From: Mansonella perstans
Taxonomy: Eukaryota > Nematoda > Chromadorea > Rhabditida > Onchocercidae
DNA length: 64,000 bases
NCBI GenBank assembly: GCA_037074765.1
Contig: JBAMDO010000034.1
Coordinates: 267,370 to 331,369 of the forward strand
Reading direction: 5' to 3'
Below the pieces are notes generated by a model, which was given only the letters and a program-made list of their open reading frames with translations, made no database searches and had not been told where the DNA came from. Positions 1 to 19,928 of the stretch are shown piece by piece. How positions within the stretch are numbered: the first letter of the stretch is position 1; each line of letters starts with the position of its first letter. Both the position numbers and the translations under genes were made by a program.

Positions 1-870
1 AAAGTCAATCAAATTAATAGTTAATTAAATCATTAAAGCATTAAATCAATAATTAATTGTATTATTAATCAATTAAATCAACATTGAATTATTAAGACGA
101 TTAAAAGATCAACTTATAAAATAAAGTCTACTAATTAATTAAATCAATTATAATAAAATCAGTCAAATTAATAGCTAATTAAATCATTAAAGCACTAAAT
201 CAATTAAATCAATAATTAATTATATCATTAACCAATTAAACCAATAAAATCAATAATCAATAAAATCAATATTGAATCCTTAAATCAATTTAATTGTGTG
301 CTTTATATTTGATTAAAGAACGTTGAATATATGAATGTATTTTTCTTTGTCAACAACATTAGTAATCCATAGATAATTGAATGCACTATGATCATATGAG
401 AATGCTAAAAACAAATTTGTCGGTTTAAAATGGGGCAATTGTGATAGTCGTGTTAAATCTGGAAGTAACCGGTAGCGGCTATGCCCGGTCATCTTTCTAG
501 ATGCTTGGGTTGCGGCTATGGGTACGCCTTTCTCCGAAAGGAGGTGGTGGAATGTCCGAGCCTTCCAACTGCTTGGCAAACAGCTGGGAGGTAGGACCCG
601 AAGTGGAACTTCGACCATTTTATGGGGTTGAAGTTAATTTTTGGAACGTCCCTCAAATTTGTGGGACAACAGATCAACGCAATGATGAAAATTTAATGCA
701 AGCATTACTGATTTGCCCTGTCTACGACCATACCACGTTGGAAGCACGACGTCAAATCATTAAGTCGATTAAAAAACCAATTTATAAAATAAAGTCTAGA
801 AATTAAATCAGCATTGAACCAATTAAATCATTAAACAATTAAATGAACATTGAACCATTAATAAATAATA
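1..870. repeat. AT-rich repeat with ~154-bp period
   Basis: The first copy starts near base 9 and the second near base 163; both share a run built on TCAAATTAATAG-TAATTAAATCATTAAAGCA. Within copy 2 the match stops near 290 and resumes near 757, where a segment with TAAG-CGATTAAAA and TTATAAAATAAAGTCTA matches 92-131. The interval between (about 292-756) is clearly richer in G+C and looks inserted. The repeat is made of short AATTAAATCA-like words. No function can be read from it. Confidence 0.6.
292..756. mobile_element. Candidate inserted element of unknown class
   Basis: This ~460-bp block sits inside the second copy of an AT-rich repeat and has a different base composition from its flanks. 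The + strand is open from about 501 to 806 and contains residues such as CPVYDHTTLEARRQ, which faintly recall the Cys/His tail of non-LTR retrotransposon polymerases. I see no terminal repeats or complete protein, so the mobile-element label is an inference from the interruption of the repeat. Confidence 0.25.
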
Positions 871-3302
871 TTTTTTAATATGACCAAACAAAATTGTTTT
901 AAGTTAATGGAAACAAAATTGATTAGAGAAAAAAAAAACACTCTTAACTATTAACTTCATCAACAATACTTCCATTATTTTCCATAAAAGCTGGAATACT
1001 GATTGTTTTATGACTTTGTTGCATCAATTTTGTTTCCATTAATTTGAAAATAATATTATACTAATATTAATAATAATACTATACCATCCTTTTATAGTTC
1101 ATTCAGTAATTTAAATTAAATTATTGTGTTAAGTATTGAATAACAGAGGAAAACTGCCCAGCATTTAACTTTTTGCATATTTTCAATTGATTGATAGAAA
1201 AAAATAATGACAAATGGCGAATAATATTAGGTGACAATATTGATTAGCATTTAAAAATTGTACTGCGATTCAATAGTAAGCTAAAGTAACTTATAAATTT
1301 GGAAAAATAAATTTTATTTTCAAAATTTCTCATTTTAAATCATCCAGTATTGTTATCGCAGTTAACATAATGTGTAACATAAATAGAAACACCGCGGAGA
1401 ATTTGATCATTCTGCGTTTATCAGCAATTAGTTTTATTGAGTGAAATTGCCTTACTAAGTAATGGTATTGAAAGATTTCATGATTTTCGGTTTTACTTAT
1501 TTGAATAGCCTCTGAAGCCTTACATATAAATGTTAGAAGTAATGGCTACCAGGGATAATTTTTCACAATGCTAATTGTTTCAAAAATTTAAAATAAATCG
1601 TGCTTGTTGACATTTACGTTCTCTCAAAATATTTTGTGAAAATCTATTGAAAATTGAAAACAATCCTATTGTAATTAATCAAAACCTCCCACAGAAATGT
1701 TTCATTCTTTGATTTTTTTTCTAATTTTCGCTTCTAATTCTTAATGGATTCCTCCGATTTATGCTGTTCTTCTCTACAGAATTCATTTTTATAGAAGCGT
1801 CTTTGAAGCTCTCAAGTTGTAGGCTTGAAACTAGATAGTATCAGGAATATCTGTAATGTCTTGGAAGCTTTTTTAAGAAGTGCCTGAATTAACATCCTTC
1901 TTACACTGCCGAGAATATTTAGTCAAAAGATTCTAAACGTGAAATCTTGATATTACTTCCCATGTGTTATTTCCTGGGCGCAAATGTTTCGCATGTTTTC
2001 TATTAGATATTTACGGACTACGTGTAAAACTAGAAAGAACTTGCGGTTATGTTAACTTTTGGAAATGTGGCCTTTAAATTCCAAAGATTTTTGTTCACAA
2101 TCATTTTTTGGCTTATCAAATTGAGAAAAAAGTTTGATGAGTGATTGTAATGATTGTAAACTGTAAATGACTACGATATTCAAGTACACTTACTGTCCTA
2201 TTCAATTTATTTCCATCTCTTTTTAATCGACTTTGCTCAAAAAAAACTAAGCAGAAGTAATCAATCATACTTTTCATTCTTTTAAACGGCAAAATTTTGC
2301 AACTGTTGCTACTAAGATCTGAACTGAGAATAAATTCTGTGAAAAATCGTTGTGAAGTATGCTTGATGTGTACACAATGTTAGTTACGTCACAATTGTTG
2401 TATTGGAGATATTCGCATTGATCTTTTTTCACTGTGTTAATAAGATCAGATAAGATATTGGATATAAATGAGATATTCTAAAATACTTTTCGACTTTTAT
2501 CATATTCAGTCAATCTACTTATCAAGATTCAGAATTATCAGATAAACTATGAGATTTTATTTCTTCCGAAACTTAGTTTATGATATCACCATTGGATTTA
2601 CAGATCTAAATATTAAAATGAATGCAAAACTTAAAATCCAAAATAAAGTTTTTCCTGAAAGCCTTTTTTTGATACATTTTTTCTTGTACTAAGTAAATTG
2701 TTTTCTGCTTTAAAGTCTCAGATATCATTAAGTTGATTGCTACCGAGCGATAATCTTTACTACTTCTTATGAGATTTTCATAAGCTGGAGAATACGAGGT
2801 TGCATCATCAAGATGATTTTATCTGAAGAAAAAGCGAATAATGAATGCGAAATATTGAATGAGTAATATTTTTTTCTTCACAAAAGAATGAGCAACCTCA
2901 ATCAACCGGAGGTTAAGCAAGCAATAAATTATGAGAAAAAGCGATAGCTGATTACTGAAATCCGAGGTTTTCATCAGTAATACAGAGCGCTATAGCAATC
3001 TAAATGAATTGATATTAATAAAAGAACAATGATGATTTGCTGGTAGAGAATGATCGATCCATTCATTCCTTTTCGCGGTTGTATATTCTGAGCCTATAAT
3101 GATGTTTCCCCTTACAGTAATGCAAAAAGAACGAACTTTCCATTTTCAATTAGCCGACCAATAAAATTCCGTATACTTAACATTATGAAGATATTACTCG
3201 AAATATTAATTAAATAACGGGAACTTGTTTATGGTAGTAATACTGTCGATATCTTGCAATTGACTACTTAATAGTTCTAGGTAACATTTTTTTCAAGTAT
3301 CA
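871..3302. other. Intergenic, no gene seen
   Basis: No stretch here combines an open frame with splice signals or a recognisable protein. It is ordinary AT-rich DNA downstream of the membrane protein gene that ends at 3303. The 3' untranslated region of that gene must lie in its right-hand part. Confidence 0.5.
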
Positions 3303-6300
3303 TCACACTGATTCTTTATTGTCCATTTCGTCTAATCCTTTTCGATTTGCCGACGACAAGTTCTCGAAGACAGCATTCAGATCAACACTAAAACGAAGTC
3401 TCTCGACAAGCCTCATTGTTAAACCCAATGCTTTGCATCCATAGATTGATATTATCATTGCTGTTACCATCTGCAATTTCCTCTGTTCAATTCGAATTTC
3501 ATTGGATTAAGTGTGGTTTCATAAATTTAATAGAAAACTGCGAAATCAAAAAAATCAAATTAAAATAATCCATTGTTAATTTAATGGATTAAAAACAATT
3601 TTAATAGCTATTAAAAATATTGGCTTCAATATTGCTTTTTTAGATTCCAAATTGCTCTCACTCGAATTTTGTTAAGTGGAATGAAGCATCATTAGTCACT
3701 TTCTAGCTTTTCATTGTAAAACTGACCTCAGCAAAAGAAGTGAAACTTAGCAAATAGTCAATAGCCAGTGATTCATTCAAATCGAGCAGCCACTCCGAGT
3801 TCAGTGTCGGAAATGCATTTGCTATAGCTGGAAGCGCACCTAGGATTATAGACTTAATTCCTATCTGCAAAATTTTCTTTCATTCCAAATTTTTGTTGCA
3901 AGATCTTTATCGTATTCTGTTAGCGACGGAAAGGTAAGAATTTAGGTTACCTAGTATCAAAGGGATGAGAGAAAGAATAAAGTTCAATACTGATAAGATA
4001 AATGTCGCTGTTGCAGCGCTGTAAGACCTGAAATATATCACGAAATTGATTTTTGATTTGATTTTTTATAAGCTCAATATACCATAGAATAGTTGTGTAC
4101 TTCAAATTCGCAAATGGTGAAAAATGCGAATCACTGACAATCAAGTATTAATAATTTTTCAAACCTCGATTTAATCTATGCTAAAAGCAAAAACTATGCC
4201 AATTATTTTTTCTAAAAATAAAAAAAAGAATTTTTTTTTAAAAGTGACACACAAAAAATTGATTCCTTTGATAAAAAGTGAATCAATGAAGTTTCACGTA
4301 ATTTCAATTTCAATGAAGGCATGAAAAATTGAAGAGAAACTCCTAATAAGTGACGATAGTTTGAAACAGACCTTCGACAACTAGCATAAATTCCGGTAAT
4401 ACCAGATGTAAAAACAAGTGCAGCAAAAACAAGTTCGATACCCACTGCCCACTTCGAATTCCATATTATCCGCAAAACTCCACAACCAAATATTACTAGT
4501 GAACAAAGAACCTGAAAATATGTATTTGGAATGGGAAACCTTTTATATCTCAGAGAAACTATCCAACTGCACTTTGTTTTATTTGAGTTTTTTGGAGTGA
4601 AATTATTTTCTAATTGTGTAAATAGTTCGAGAGTTCGATGATAGAATTAAAAGATGTCACCACATATCCGTAATTTTAGTAAAAAATAAACCTGAAGAAC
4701 AGAAAGCACGGAAAGTGCATCGAAGTTAACAATTTCTTTTGCAGGCTTCAAAATCTCGTCATCGGTTATTTGTTGAATAACATTAGATTCGGCAGGCCCA
4801 TACATAGAATGCCGCTGGGAGAGATAATCGCTAGCCATCCCTGGAGCTCCAACAAGCATTGATGATACTGGTCGACTGCTTGGTAAAACACTCTGAAGAA
4901 GTTATCAGTTAGCGGGTGGATTAGGTATAATTCAAAATTGTTTCGTTCAGAATACATTGTTAAAACAACAAATGACAAAACTATTCTATTTCCTTTTTTC
5001 ATAAAATTTTATGCATTCTTGCAAGGCACTGAAATTTCTTTACGACTGTCTGAAGGATCAGTTTGGAATCCTTTGACCATTTGCAAAACCCTGCTAAATT
5101 TCAAAAAGTCTAATCTTCAACTTTTCAAACAATCTCATTCAATTTTACATTTGCATTCTTCTATAACGAGAAAATTTCTAATTGAATAAATAGAAAAACC
5201 TTTAAAATAATATGATATAACTATAATTTTCAACATAACTTTGTGATAAAAGTATAACCTTCATGTTAAATATTCTGGATGAAAATGTACAGAAATGTCT
5301 AAAAATGGGCTTCAAATATTAGAAAAAACAAAACAAAAATATTAATATGAAATGTATTGAAAGAACATATGATTCTACAAGGAGTTGCAAATGAGAATTC
5401 CAAGTTCACTGTCTATCATATCAATTTCTAGCTCAATGTGATCCAAGTTCACAGTTATCATATCAATTTCTAGCTCAATGTGACCTTACTTTCAATTTTT
5501 TTATTTTATTCGATAAATCTTGAACCGGAAATGAACTTAGTGTACAATAAATAAATAAAAAAGGCTTGAGAGATTGGGAGGACCAATAAAAGATTTTAGT
5601 TTCGACAAGAAAATAAAGATGGGAATTAACATGATCACTATGAAGTTCACTGTCAATCATTTTGTTAAGACAATTTCTATACAATGAAAAGCTATTTTTG
5701 CTCATAATATAGCTGATGAAATTTTGATGTTAACTAAGGAAATCAACAAATCAAAAATTTTTTAAAAGGATGGAAAATTAGGCCAAAAAACAAGTTGTAA
5801 ATCTCGAACGGATAATTTTATTGGAAGAAAAAATTACTAAAAATGTGCAAACCTGTTTACTAATTGGATTAGAACTAACTGATGATTGAACTTGTGCGTT
5901 ATAGGAGCCATATAGTTGGTTGATTTGTTTAGCCATTTGACAAATTTCATTACTATAACTTGGGTGTTGGTCGAAATCGATTTGCTCCGGCCGAGGAAGC
6001 GTACAATAACTTTGATATCTCGAGGGAACATTACCGATACCATCGCAAAAAGCAACAGCACCTAAACAAATAATAACCAGAATACAACTCTATCTTCTGA
6101 TCTAAATCTAGTTAGACTTGGTTTTGTATTTTTCTCCTAGAAGACATACAACTGAATTTCTCAATTTTTTCTTCTCTTTAAACATATATTTGTTTTTTTA
6201 TATATTTAATTATTATCCCGCATATTATATATATATATATATATATTAATTGCTGCAATAATAAAGATTTGTCAACAAAAAAAGTTAAATGAGGTTATAA

Positions 6301-8951
6301 ATCAAAGGGATTTCAATAAGCAATCCGATATTTCGTTCCGAAATTCACATTTTGATCGCTTTTATAAGTGTTTTCAGTCAAGTCAATCACCAACTTTTTA
6401 CTGTCTATTTTTTCACAAAAAAAAGCAATAAGAAGTAAATTGAAAACATCTGATCGGAACTGTGAATTGTTCCATCATATTATACCTATTCCTAAATCAC
6501 TATTCGCTCTTGAAGCTGGTCGAGATAAGACAGGTACATTCATTGCGCTAGCTGGACGGTATGGCCCTGGCGGTGGAGGAATTATTCCAGATTGTGGTTC
6601 TTTCCAAATTCCTTTCGGTTCCGGACGTGGTATAGCATTGGTATCTGCAGGTTGATAAATGAGGTTATTTTATCTAGCAACATTATCTGTAATTTTCATA
6701 GTAATTACACCAAACAAAAAACAATAATGTATTAAATATTCAACGTCCATTTGAATCCAGATCTTTTGTTGCTTGTTATTCTAACTTGTGCTCTCCCGTT
6801 CTCAGTGATAGCTCGTCTGATAATGTATGATTTACCATTGTTAATTTGAAAAATTAGAAAATTACAAGAAAATGAGATGTATAAATTTAAAAGATTCAGC
6901 TAAGAATTTAAGTTGGTTTCACAAAAATGCAAAGAACAGCTTACCGTAAAAACTATTCGTTTGATGTGTCCTCATTGTTCCTTGAATACTAGACCCTGTT
7001 AGGGGATGACCTAAAGAAGTTTAAATCATTGCATTTATCGAAAGTATAAATTTGAAATTTTTAGGATTTCGGTTTCTTAATTCTGAATTTGCTTTGCAAA
7101 ATAGCTCTTCCGGGTAGCAATAATTTAGAAAAAAATAAATGCTGACCTTGTTGTTGCTGAGTGCCATATATTTGCGACAGGTCCTGGTTTAATTGTGCAT
7201 TCAAAGTTGCATCGCGCGATATATTTACTGATGTTTTCCTGCTTAGAGACCCTGATTTGAATGGCGTATAAGGAAAGGGTTGTTTCAAATCTTCACGCTA
7301 AAATATCCAAGCACAATGAATAGAAAAATAATAGAATAATTTATAACTTTTGATGAGGAACAATTTCAAAGTGCTTTTTAATTATTTTTTTCCCGATGAT
7401 TTCAAAACATTGCTTATTTTCATGCTGAATAAATTTGAAAAAATAGTAGACACAAAGTTATCACTCCTGAAGCCCTGTTTGATGGAATTTCTTGAGCATT
7501 GGGCTTCTTAAATATTCACTCCTTTTATAAATGCATAAATTCTATGTTAATTGAAAAACTTAAATTTCTAACGTGTTTCCTAATCTGATATGCAGTCAAG
7601 CATGTACCTCTCATTAATTTTTTTCTTTTCAAAGTAGTGTTCATCTGCATGTGCCATCATGAAAACTCCTTGGACGCTGAACTTTTAGTTTGACTTTTTT
7701 CAGTCTATATATCACTATGTATCAGAATATTTGATTTTATTTTTCGATCTTAGCTGATCTGACCATTATCACAAATTTAAGTCATTACAGTCATTCAAAT
7801 TCGCTAATTTGGTTATACAAATATGTTTCTTGGGTTCACTTACTGCACCTTTCATTTCAATACGTTATGCCCATTATTCCATAATCAAATATACATATAA
7901 TTGTTTAATATTACACTGACGCTTAAGCGAAAAAACTTTTCCGTAAAGACATAAAAGTATAGAAACGTACACTTTCTTGGATTTTCTTCGACCAAGCTTC
8001 ACTGATTCCATGTTTTTTCTTTGGTAAAAACTGCCGGCTAACATTTGTTTCAGGTCGTTTTGGTGTTTGATCGTCACTTTTAGCAGAATCTGTCAACCAA
8101 AACTGATTCTTAATTCCTTTTCCAGTTTTTGGCTCTTTCGAAATTGTTTCCGGTGTTGCCACCGGTGTAACTTTAAAACCCATCATTGCGACGCTTTCAT
8201 CTGCAGAATTTAATATCGTTTTTCTTTTTTCTAGAAAACTGTCACTCTAACAAATGAAAATGACACAAAATAAATTGTTGAATTTTAAAATGATTCATGG
8301 TACGGAAGAACAAACTGCCGTCTTTATTGTATAACCGAATCATTCTGTCCACTGCAGTATGGTAAAAAAGCAACTCACAACTCTTTTGATTTAACAAACA
8401 AATCCTTCCGTACTTAATCGATCTTACAAAATCCGAGATTTTCAATCAAGAAAAAAAAGCCTAAAAAAACGACCTATACAATGTAATAGAGGTATTTAGG
8501 ATAATTTTAAATCATTCAAAACAAATAGGTGTTATCCAAGTCACACTTTTCATTTTTGGACTGCTTCAAATTTTATTTATGCCCGAAATGCCAAAATAGT
8601 ACTTTTATTTCTTCTCCGCTAATTTTTCAATTAAAGAAAATTCTACTCTTTCTTCATTTTTCAAGCAAAAAGCTTATCTATTAATTTAGAGCAAATTATT
8701 TATATTTGTTTATGCTATTTTTATTTGCTCTATATTAATCTTAGCTTTTGCGGATACTTTGCGGATACTCTTAAGAATATAATTGAGACATAAATTTGGT
8801 ACTTAATTTTTGCATTAGAGAGAGAAAAATCTCACGGCCATAAGAATAAGAGATAAAGATAATTTTTCACAATAATTTTTGTTATTTTGTTACAATTTGT
8901 ATTGTTACTTACTCGTTGAATTTCAGAACTGTGGTTCGCGCATGGTACCAT
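3303..8951 (-). CDS. Four-pass membrane protein, unrecognised family (CD20/MARVEL-like topology)
   Basis: Eleven exons join in frame: 8951-8909, 8200-7971, 7297-7147, 7010-6945, 6644-6486, 6061-5853, 4892-4692, 4511-4372, 4027-3951, 3860-3727 and 3470-3303, giving 525 residues. The N-terminal two thirds is hydrophilic, rich in Ser, Gln and Pro, with a PPPPGP stretch. The last ~200 residues hold four hydrophobic segments, starting near FDALSVLSVLQ, WAVGIELVFAALV, TATFILSVLNFIL and EMVTAMIISIYG, then a short polar tail ending DNKESV. This long N-tail plus tetraspan plan resembles CD20/MARVEL-type proteins, but I cannot assign a family. The 5' end is the least certain: the start exon needs a GTAACA donor (a GTAAGT donor 4 bases earlier would break the frame), and the second exon has an alternative in-frame acceptor at 8230. 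A TTTCAG acceptor lies just upstream of the start codon and could receive a spliced leader. Confidence 0.8.
5414..5484. repeat. 42-bp direct repeat, two copies, in an intron
   Basis: The words TATCATATCAATTTCTAGCT occur at 5414 and again at 5456 in the largest intron of the membrane protein gene. The copies are nearly identical and adjacent, so this is a recent local duplication. No coding content is seen. Confidence 0.7.
6227..6246. repeat. (AT)n microsatellite
   Basis: A run of about ten AT dinucleotides lies in the intron between the exons at 6486 and 6061 of the membrane protein gene. Confidence 0.8.
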
Positions 8952-11900
8952 ATTTGAGCGTGAATATAAACAGCTGAAAATTTTGAGAGCATTGTTTGTA
9001 AATCGAGTAGAAATAAAATCAATTCTGGGCTCTCCTACAGTTTTGTCATGAAACGACCAGCGAAAAATGATAGTGCGAAAATTTTAATGATTGTTGTAAA
9101 GATGTATTCTGTGCATAACTCATCTTCATCAACTTTATTGACTTTTACTTTGTTTTCACATTTACTACAACGATTTCATATTTTAACTGTTCTTTTTACT
9201 TCTAAAATAGTGAGAATGTTCAGAATGCCACATGATTTGGGTCATTTGCCATAAGAAATGCAGAAATGTTTGTACATGTAGAGAACTGGTAGGCATATCA
9301 AAAAGAGACGATATTTGTTCTCCTGTGGAGAGATGAGATTTTTGAAACCACCTTGAAATTCCAATACAAAACTTTGTGTAAATTAATGGAAGGAGTAAAA
9401 CAGAAAAGGTAATTGCGAGCAAATTTTTTGCAGCAGCAAATGGCAAGTTACAAGACTACTTATTTTTTTTTGCTAGAGTTTTAAGATTGGAGTGCGCATA
9501 TAACTGTGGAAAGAATTAATTCATCACGGATTATTTACATGAATACCGCAAATGCAAATACCTGCAAATGTACGTGAGAAGAATTTGAACTAGAACTGAG
9601 CAAAATGAATTTCTGCAAGGCGAATACTCTTATATTTGAGCGCAATTGTCTTCAATTACTTGATGCCCCAAAGATTACAACTACTTAAGAAACCAATAGT
9701 TTAAAGATTGGTTCATCTAAATTTTATCATGAGAAATCCTAATCCTGCAATTTTCATTGCAAAATTACTCAGTTTGCATAAATTAGTTAATTGAACAGAA
9801 ATTTGTCGCATTTATTACTGATATTGGTATTTTAAATTTAGCAAATGAATAAGACTTAGAGGTTAAAGAAAATGCAGAATGAAATAAATACAATAATTTT
9901 AAAACAAGGGATATCTGATTATCATGCCAATATTGGGTTATCGGGACACATTGTGTGTTGAGATTTTGTCAACTGTTTCTGAAACTCAGTCTCCAACCAT
10001 TCTACAATGTATTTTTATTTCAAAATAAAATTTTCTTCCCCAAAAATCAACTGCTCTGCCACAATTCTAAGTGGGATCAGTTTCTGTTTTCTTGCTGAAA
10101 ACACTTATGCTTGTAGATAATCGGGCAGTTTGATAAATTTACTAAATACATCATTCTTTGCTGATATTGGCATATTTCATGCTTGATTTTCTAAGAAAGA
10201 CAAATATTTCATGATTAGCAGGATTTCCTTGCACAATTTACTTTTTTTATCAGAATTTGCGATTTAACTTTTTAGAATCTTTTATTCATCATTTAACCGA
10301 TTACTGATGTGAATTTTATGTCAGCGATTTGTAATAATAGCCCAAAAGTTTCTCTTAACTACTGGATTCACAATAAGAAGAATAAGGTGGTCTAATCTCT
10401 ACAAGTATTGTTTTCCATAGCAAATGGAAACTCTGTTTTTAGTATTTAGATTTAATGAATCAAACAAACGAAACGCTCAATTCAAGTCTATTTGACAAAA
10501 ATTGTCAATAAGCTGACTGGAGAAGTTTTATTTTGCATAGGTTAGTAACCAAAAGATAGTATCTCCTTAAGCAAGAAGTGCTTTTAATAAATGGATGAAT
10601 GAGAGATGTAATGATGAGAAAATATTTTAAGTAATAAAATGTTATTTAAAATTGTCATCATGAAATGAGGGATCAATAGGGAAAGAAATAATTCTATGCG
10701 ATATCTTTAACAAATTTTTACACAATATCATTCGTCTTTCTGCAAAATCCAATACAATGTTCTATGAATTCTTATTTAGTACAGCAAATTATCAGTTTAA
10801 ATATCGATTTAATCATAAGTATAAAACCCGAATTACACTCAAACTGATTAATTCTTATAAAGTTAGGAAACTAGCTCCAATTAATTAATGATTTTATGGA
10901 ATGAGAGATGAATTTTGATTTTTGAAGAATTGGAAGATAAAATGAAACATTTTAAGAGGGTAATATTTTTCATTTTTCATCCGTAACTACTCTTTTGTAA
11001 TTATTCTTTATTCTGACTTAATATCAAAAAATTGATGCGAATGACATATTGCACAAGTAAAATTCACTCTTTCACAGTTGACAATCGTTGATATCACGGA
11101 TTTTAATAGATATGAAAGAAGTGAGTGATAACAAGAATTGGCTACAAGCAAAGGATTGTTCCAATGATAAGAAAAATTGAAATCAAAGCTGTGTATAAAA
11201 CTTATGGCAGAATAACATGTGTTCAGTATATTTGTAAAAGAGCGCACCATTTTATTGACCTGATTTTCCCGATAATAGACGAGAGAAGAGAGAGCGTCGC
11301 AAAAGCCCTACAGAAACGAAGTTTGGGTTCATCTTAATTCGTCAACTAGTGACAGTGGTAACGATGATAAAATGATGAGGATGATGAGGACGATGAAGAT
11401 GCTGGTGACCTCTAAGGAATTAACGTATTTTTCATCATATCAAGGACTTATATAGAACTATCAACTAAGAGATTCGCTAGTGTCTGCAGTGAAATTGTAT
11501 ATACTGTTCCTTAAAGAAAAACGCTCGACAAACTCTAATCAACTTTTAACATTTTACTTGCTTTTGTGAATTTGTCAAATGCAAACTCTAGTGTTTAGAA
11601 CAGTTCATTACTGAAGAAATTTCTTCACCCCAGCTGATTTAAAGTGAATATCGCAAACTACTGGTAACTTTAAAAAGATGAAATAAGTGATTCTACATCT
11701 GCTGATATAATAATTCCTCACTGATCAGTATGTATAGAAATATGTAACAGTGGATGACAGCCTATTTAAATTTGTTTACAACTGATAAATGCGGATAAAA
11801 AGTCTGATAACAGCCAGTTCTTACATTTTAAATGATGGAACATCCGCCTCTTCAACTAATGTCACACGACTTCTCATCCACATTTAGTCACCAGACAAAA

Positions 11901-13122
11901 TTTATGAATAAAAATTAATTTTGCTTCAATTGTCCATTGCTCTGCTTGCTTTTTAAAGAAGATTAAAAAGATTAAACAGATCAAACAAAAGAATCAAATA
12001 GATTTATTAAAGATCAAACAAACATTACAGCATGCAATAAGGCATTGGTTAAATTCTAAAAGTAAGCAAGAGAACATTTGAAAATTGTAATCTACATTAT
12101 GAGCCAAAATGGCAAGTAATGCATCCTTTTATAATTAAAATTCATAGATTTTTTTTAAACATTTGAAGAAATTTGTTTCAAATAAATCTGTAATTATTTG
12201 ATGTGATATGTTTATCACCTTTGTAACAAGTAAAATATTCAATGGCCAATACTTCAAGTGGCATTGCTGCAATAAAAAAAAATTCGCAAAATAGTTCGTT
12301 TTGGTCATATCCTGCGGTATAAGGTGATAAGGCCATGTCATACAACAGAAAAGATGCATAACAACTACTATCAATGAATGATAGAAAATTTTGATGGAAG
12401 TGTACGTTCATAAAAATCAATTAAAAATAAACTGTTTTATTGACAGAACAGTATAATTTTATATTAAACAGCAAGAAAACTTGGAAAATTGTGTAAGGAG
12501 ATAAATTATATTAATTTAAAGCTATGTAGTTTTGTGATGAAAAAAATGTTTCTAAAGGATTCCAAGTTTCAATAACTTTTTCTCCAGAAGATATTTGAAA
12601 TGTGGAATAAGTCACTATTTATTTACCTGTGAATAATTCACATAATTTGTTTACTTCACAACAGCATCTGGCAGTATCTGATGGCTTTACACTGCAGTCA
12701 TCTATCATTTTAAACAATGAAGGAAAGCTGACTTAATTAGCTGATTTGATTAGTATTCATAAAAAATTAATAAAACTGAAACATTATTTGACATAACTGA
12801 ATTTTTGGGAAATTTCAAGAGTTTCGTCTTCTCAAAAAATTTTTAAGAATCGTTAAATAATTATCAGCAACGATCTGTGATAAAATGATTGATTTTTCTA
12901 TAAATAACTCGACCTTTTTAAAGAAATCTTTTTTTATTAATTGAGTTTGTGTAGGCGAAATTCTTAAATGGTTGGATGATCTCAATTATCAAAGAGAAAA
13001 GATTTTGGAACGTTATGAATTTTCTTTGATTTTGTCATTAAGTGGCTCATCCAAGATATTCTCGCCTGTCATTGTAATAGAGTAAAAAAAGAAGAAAGCT
13101 TCTATTATTATGGCAGAGTTCA
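8952..13122. other. Intergenic, no gene seen
   Basis: This 4.2-kb gap separates two minus-strand genes. It must contain the promoter of the membrane protein gene on the left and the 3' UTR of alpha-actinin on the right. Short open frames exist but none has coding-like composition with splice signals. A GATGAN-type simple repeat lies at about 11361-11411. Confidence 0.5.
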
Positions 13123-19928
<6,806 letters not shown>

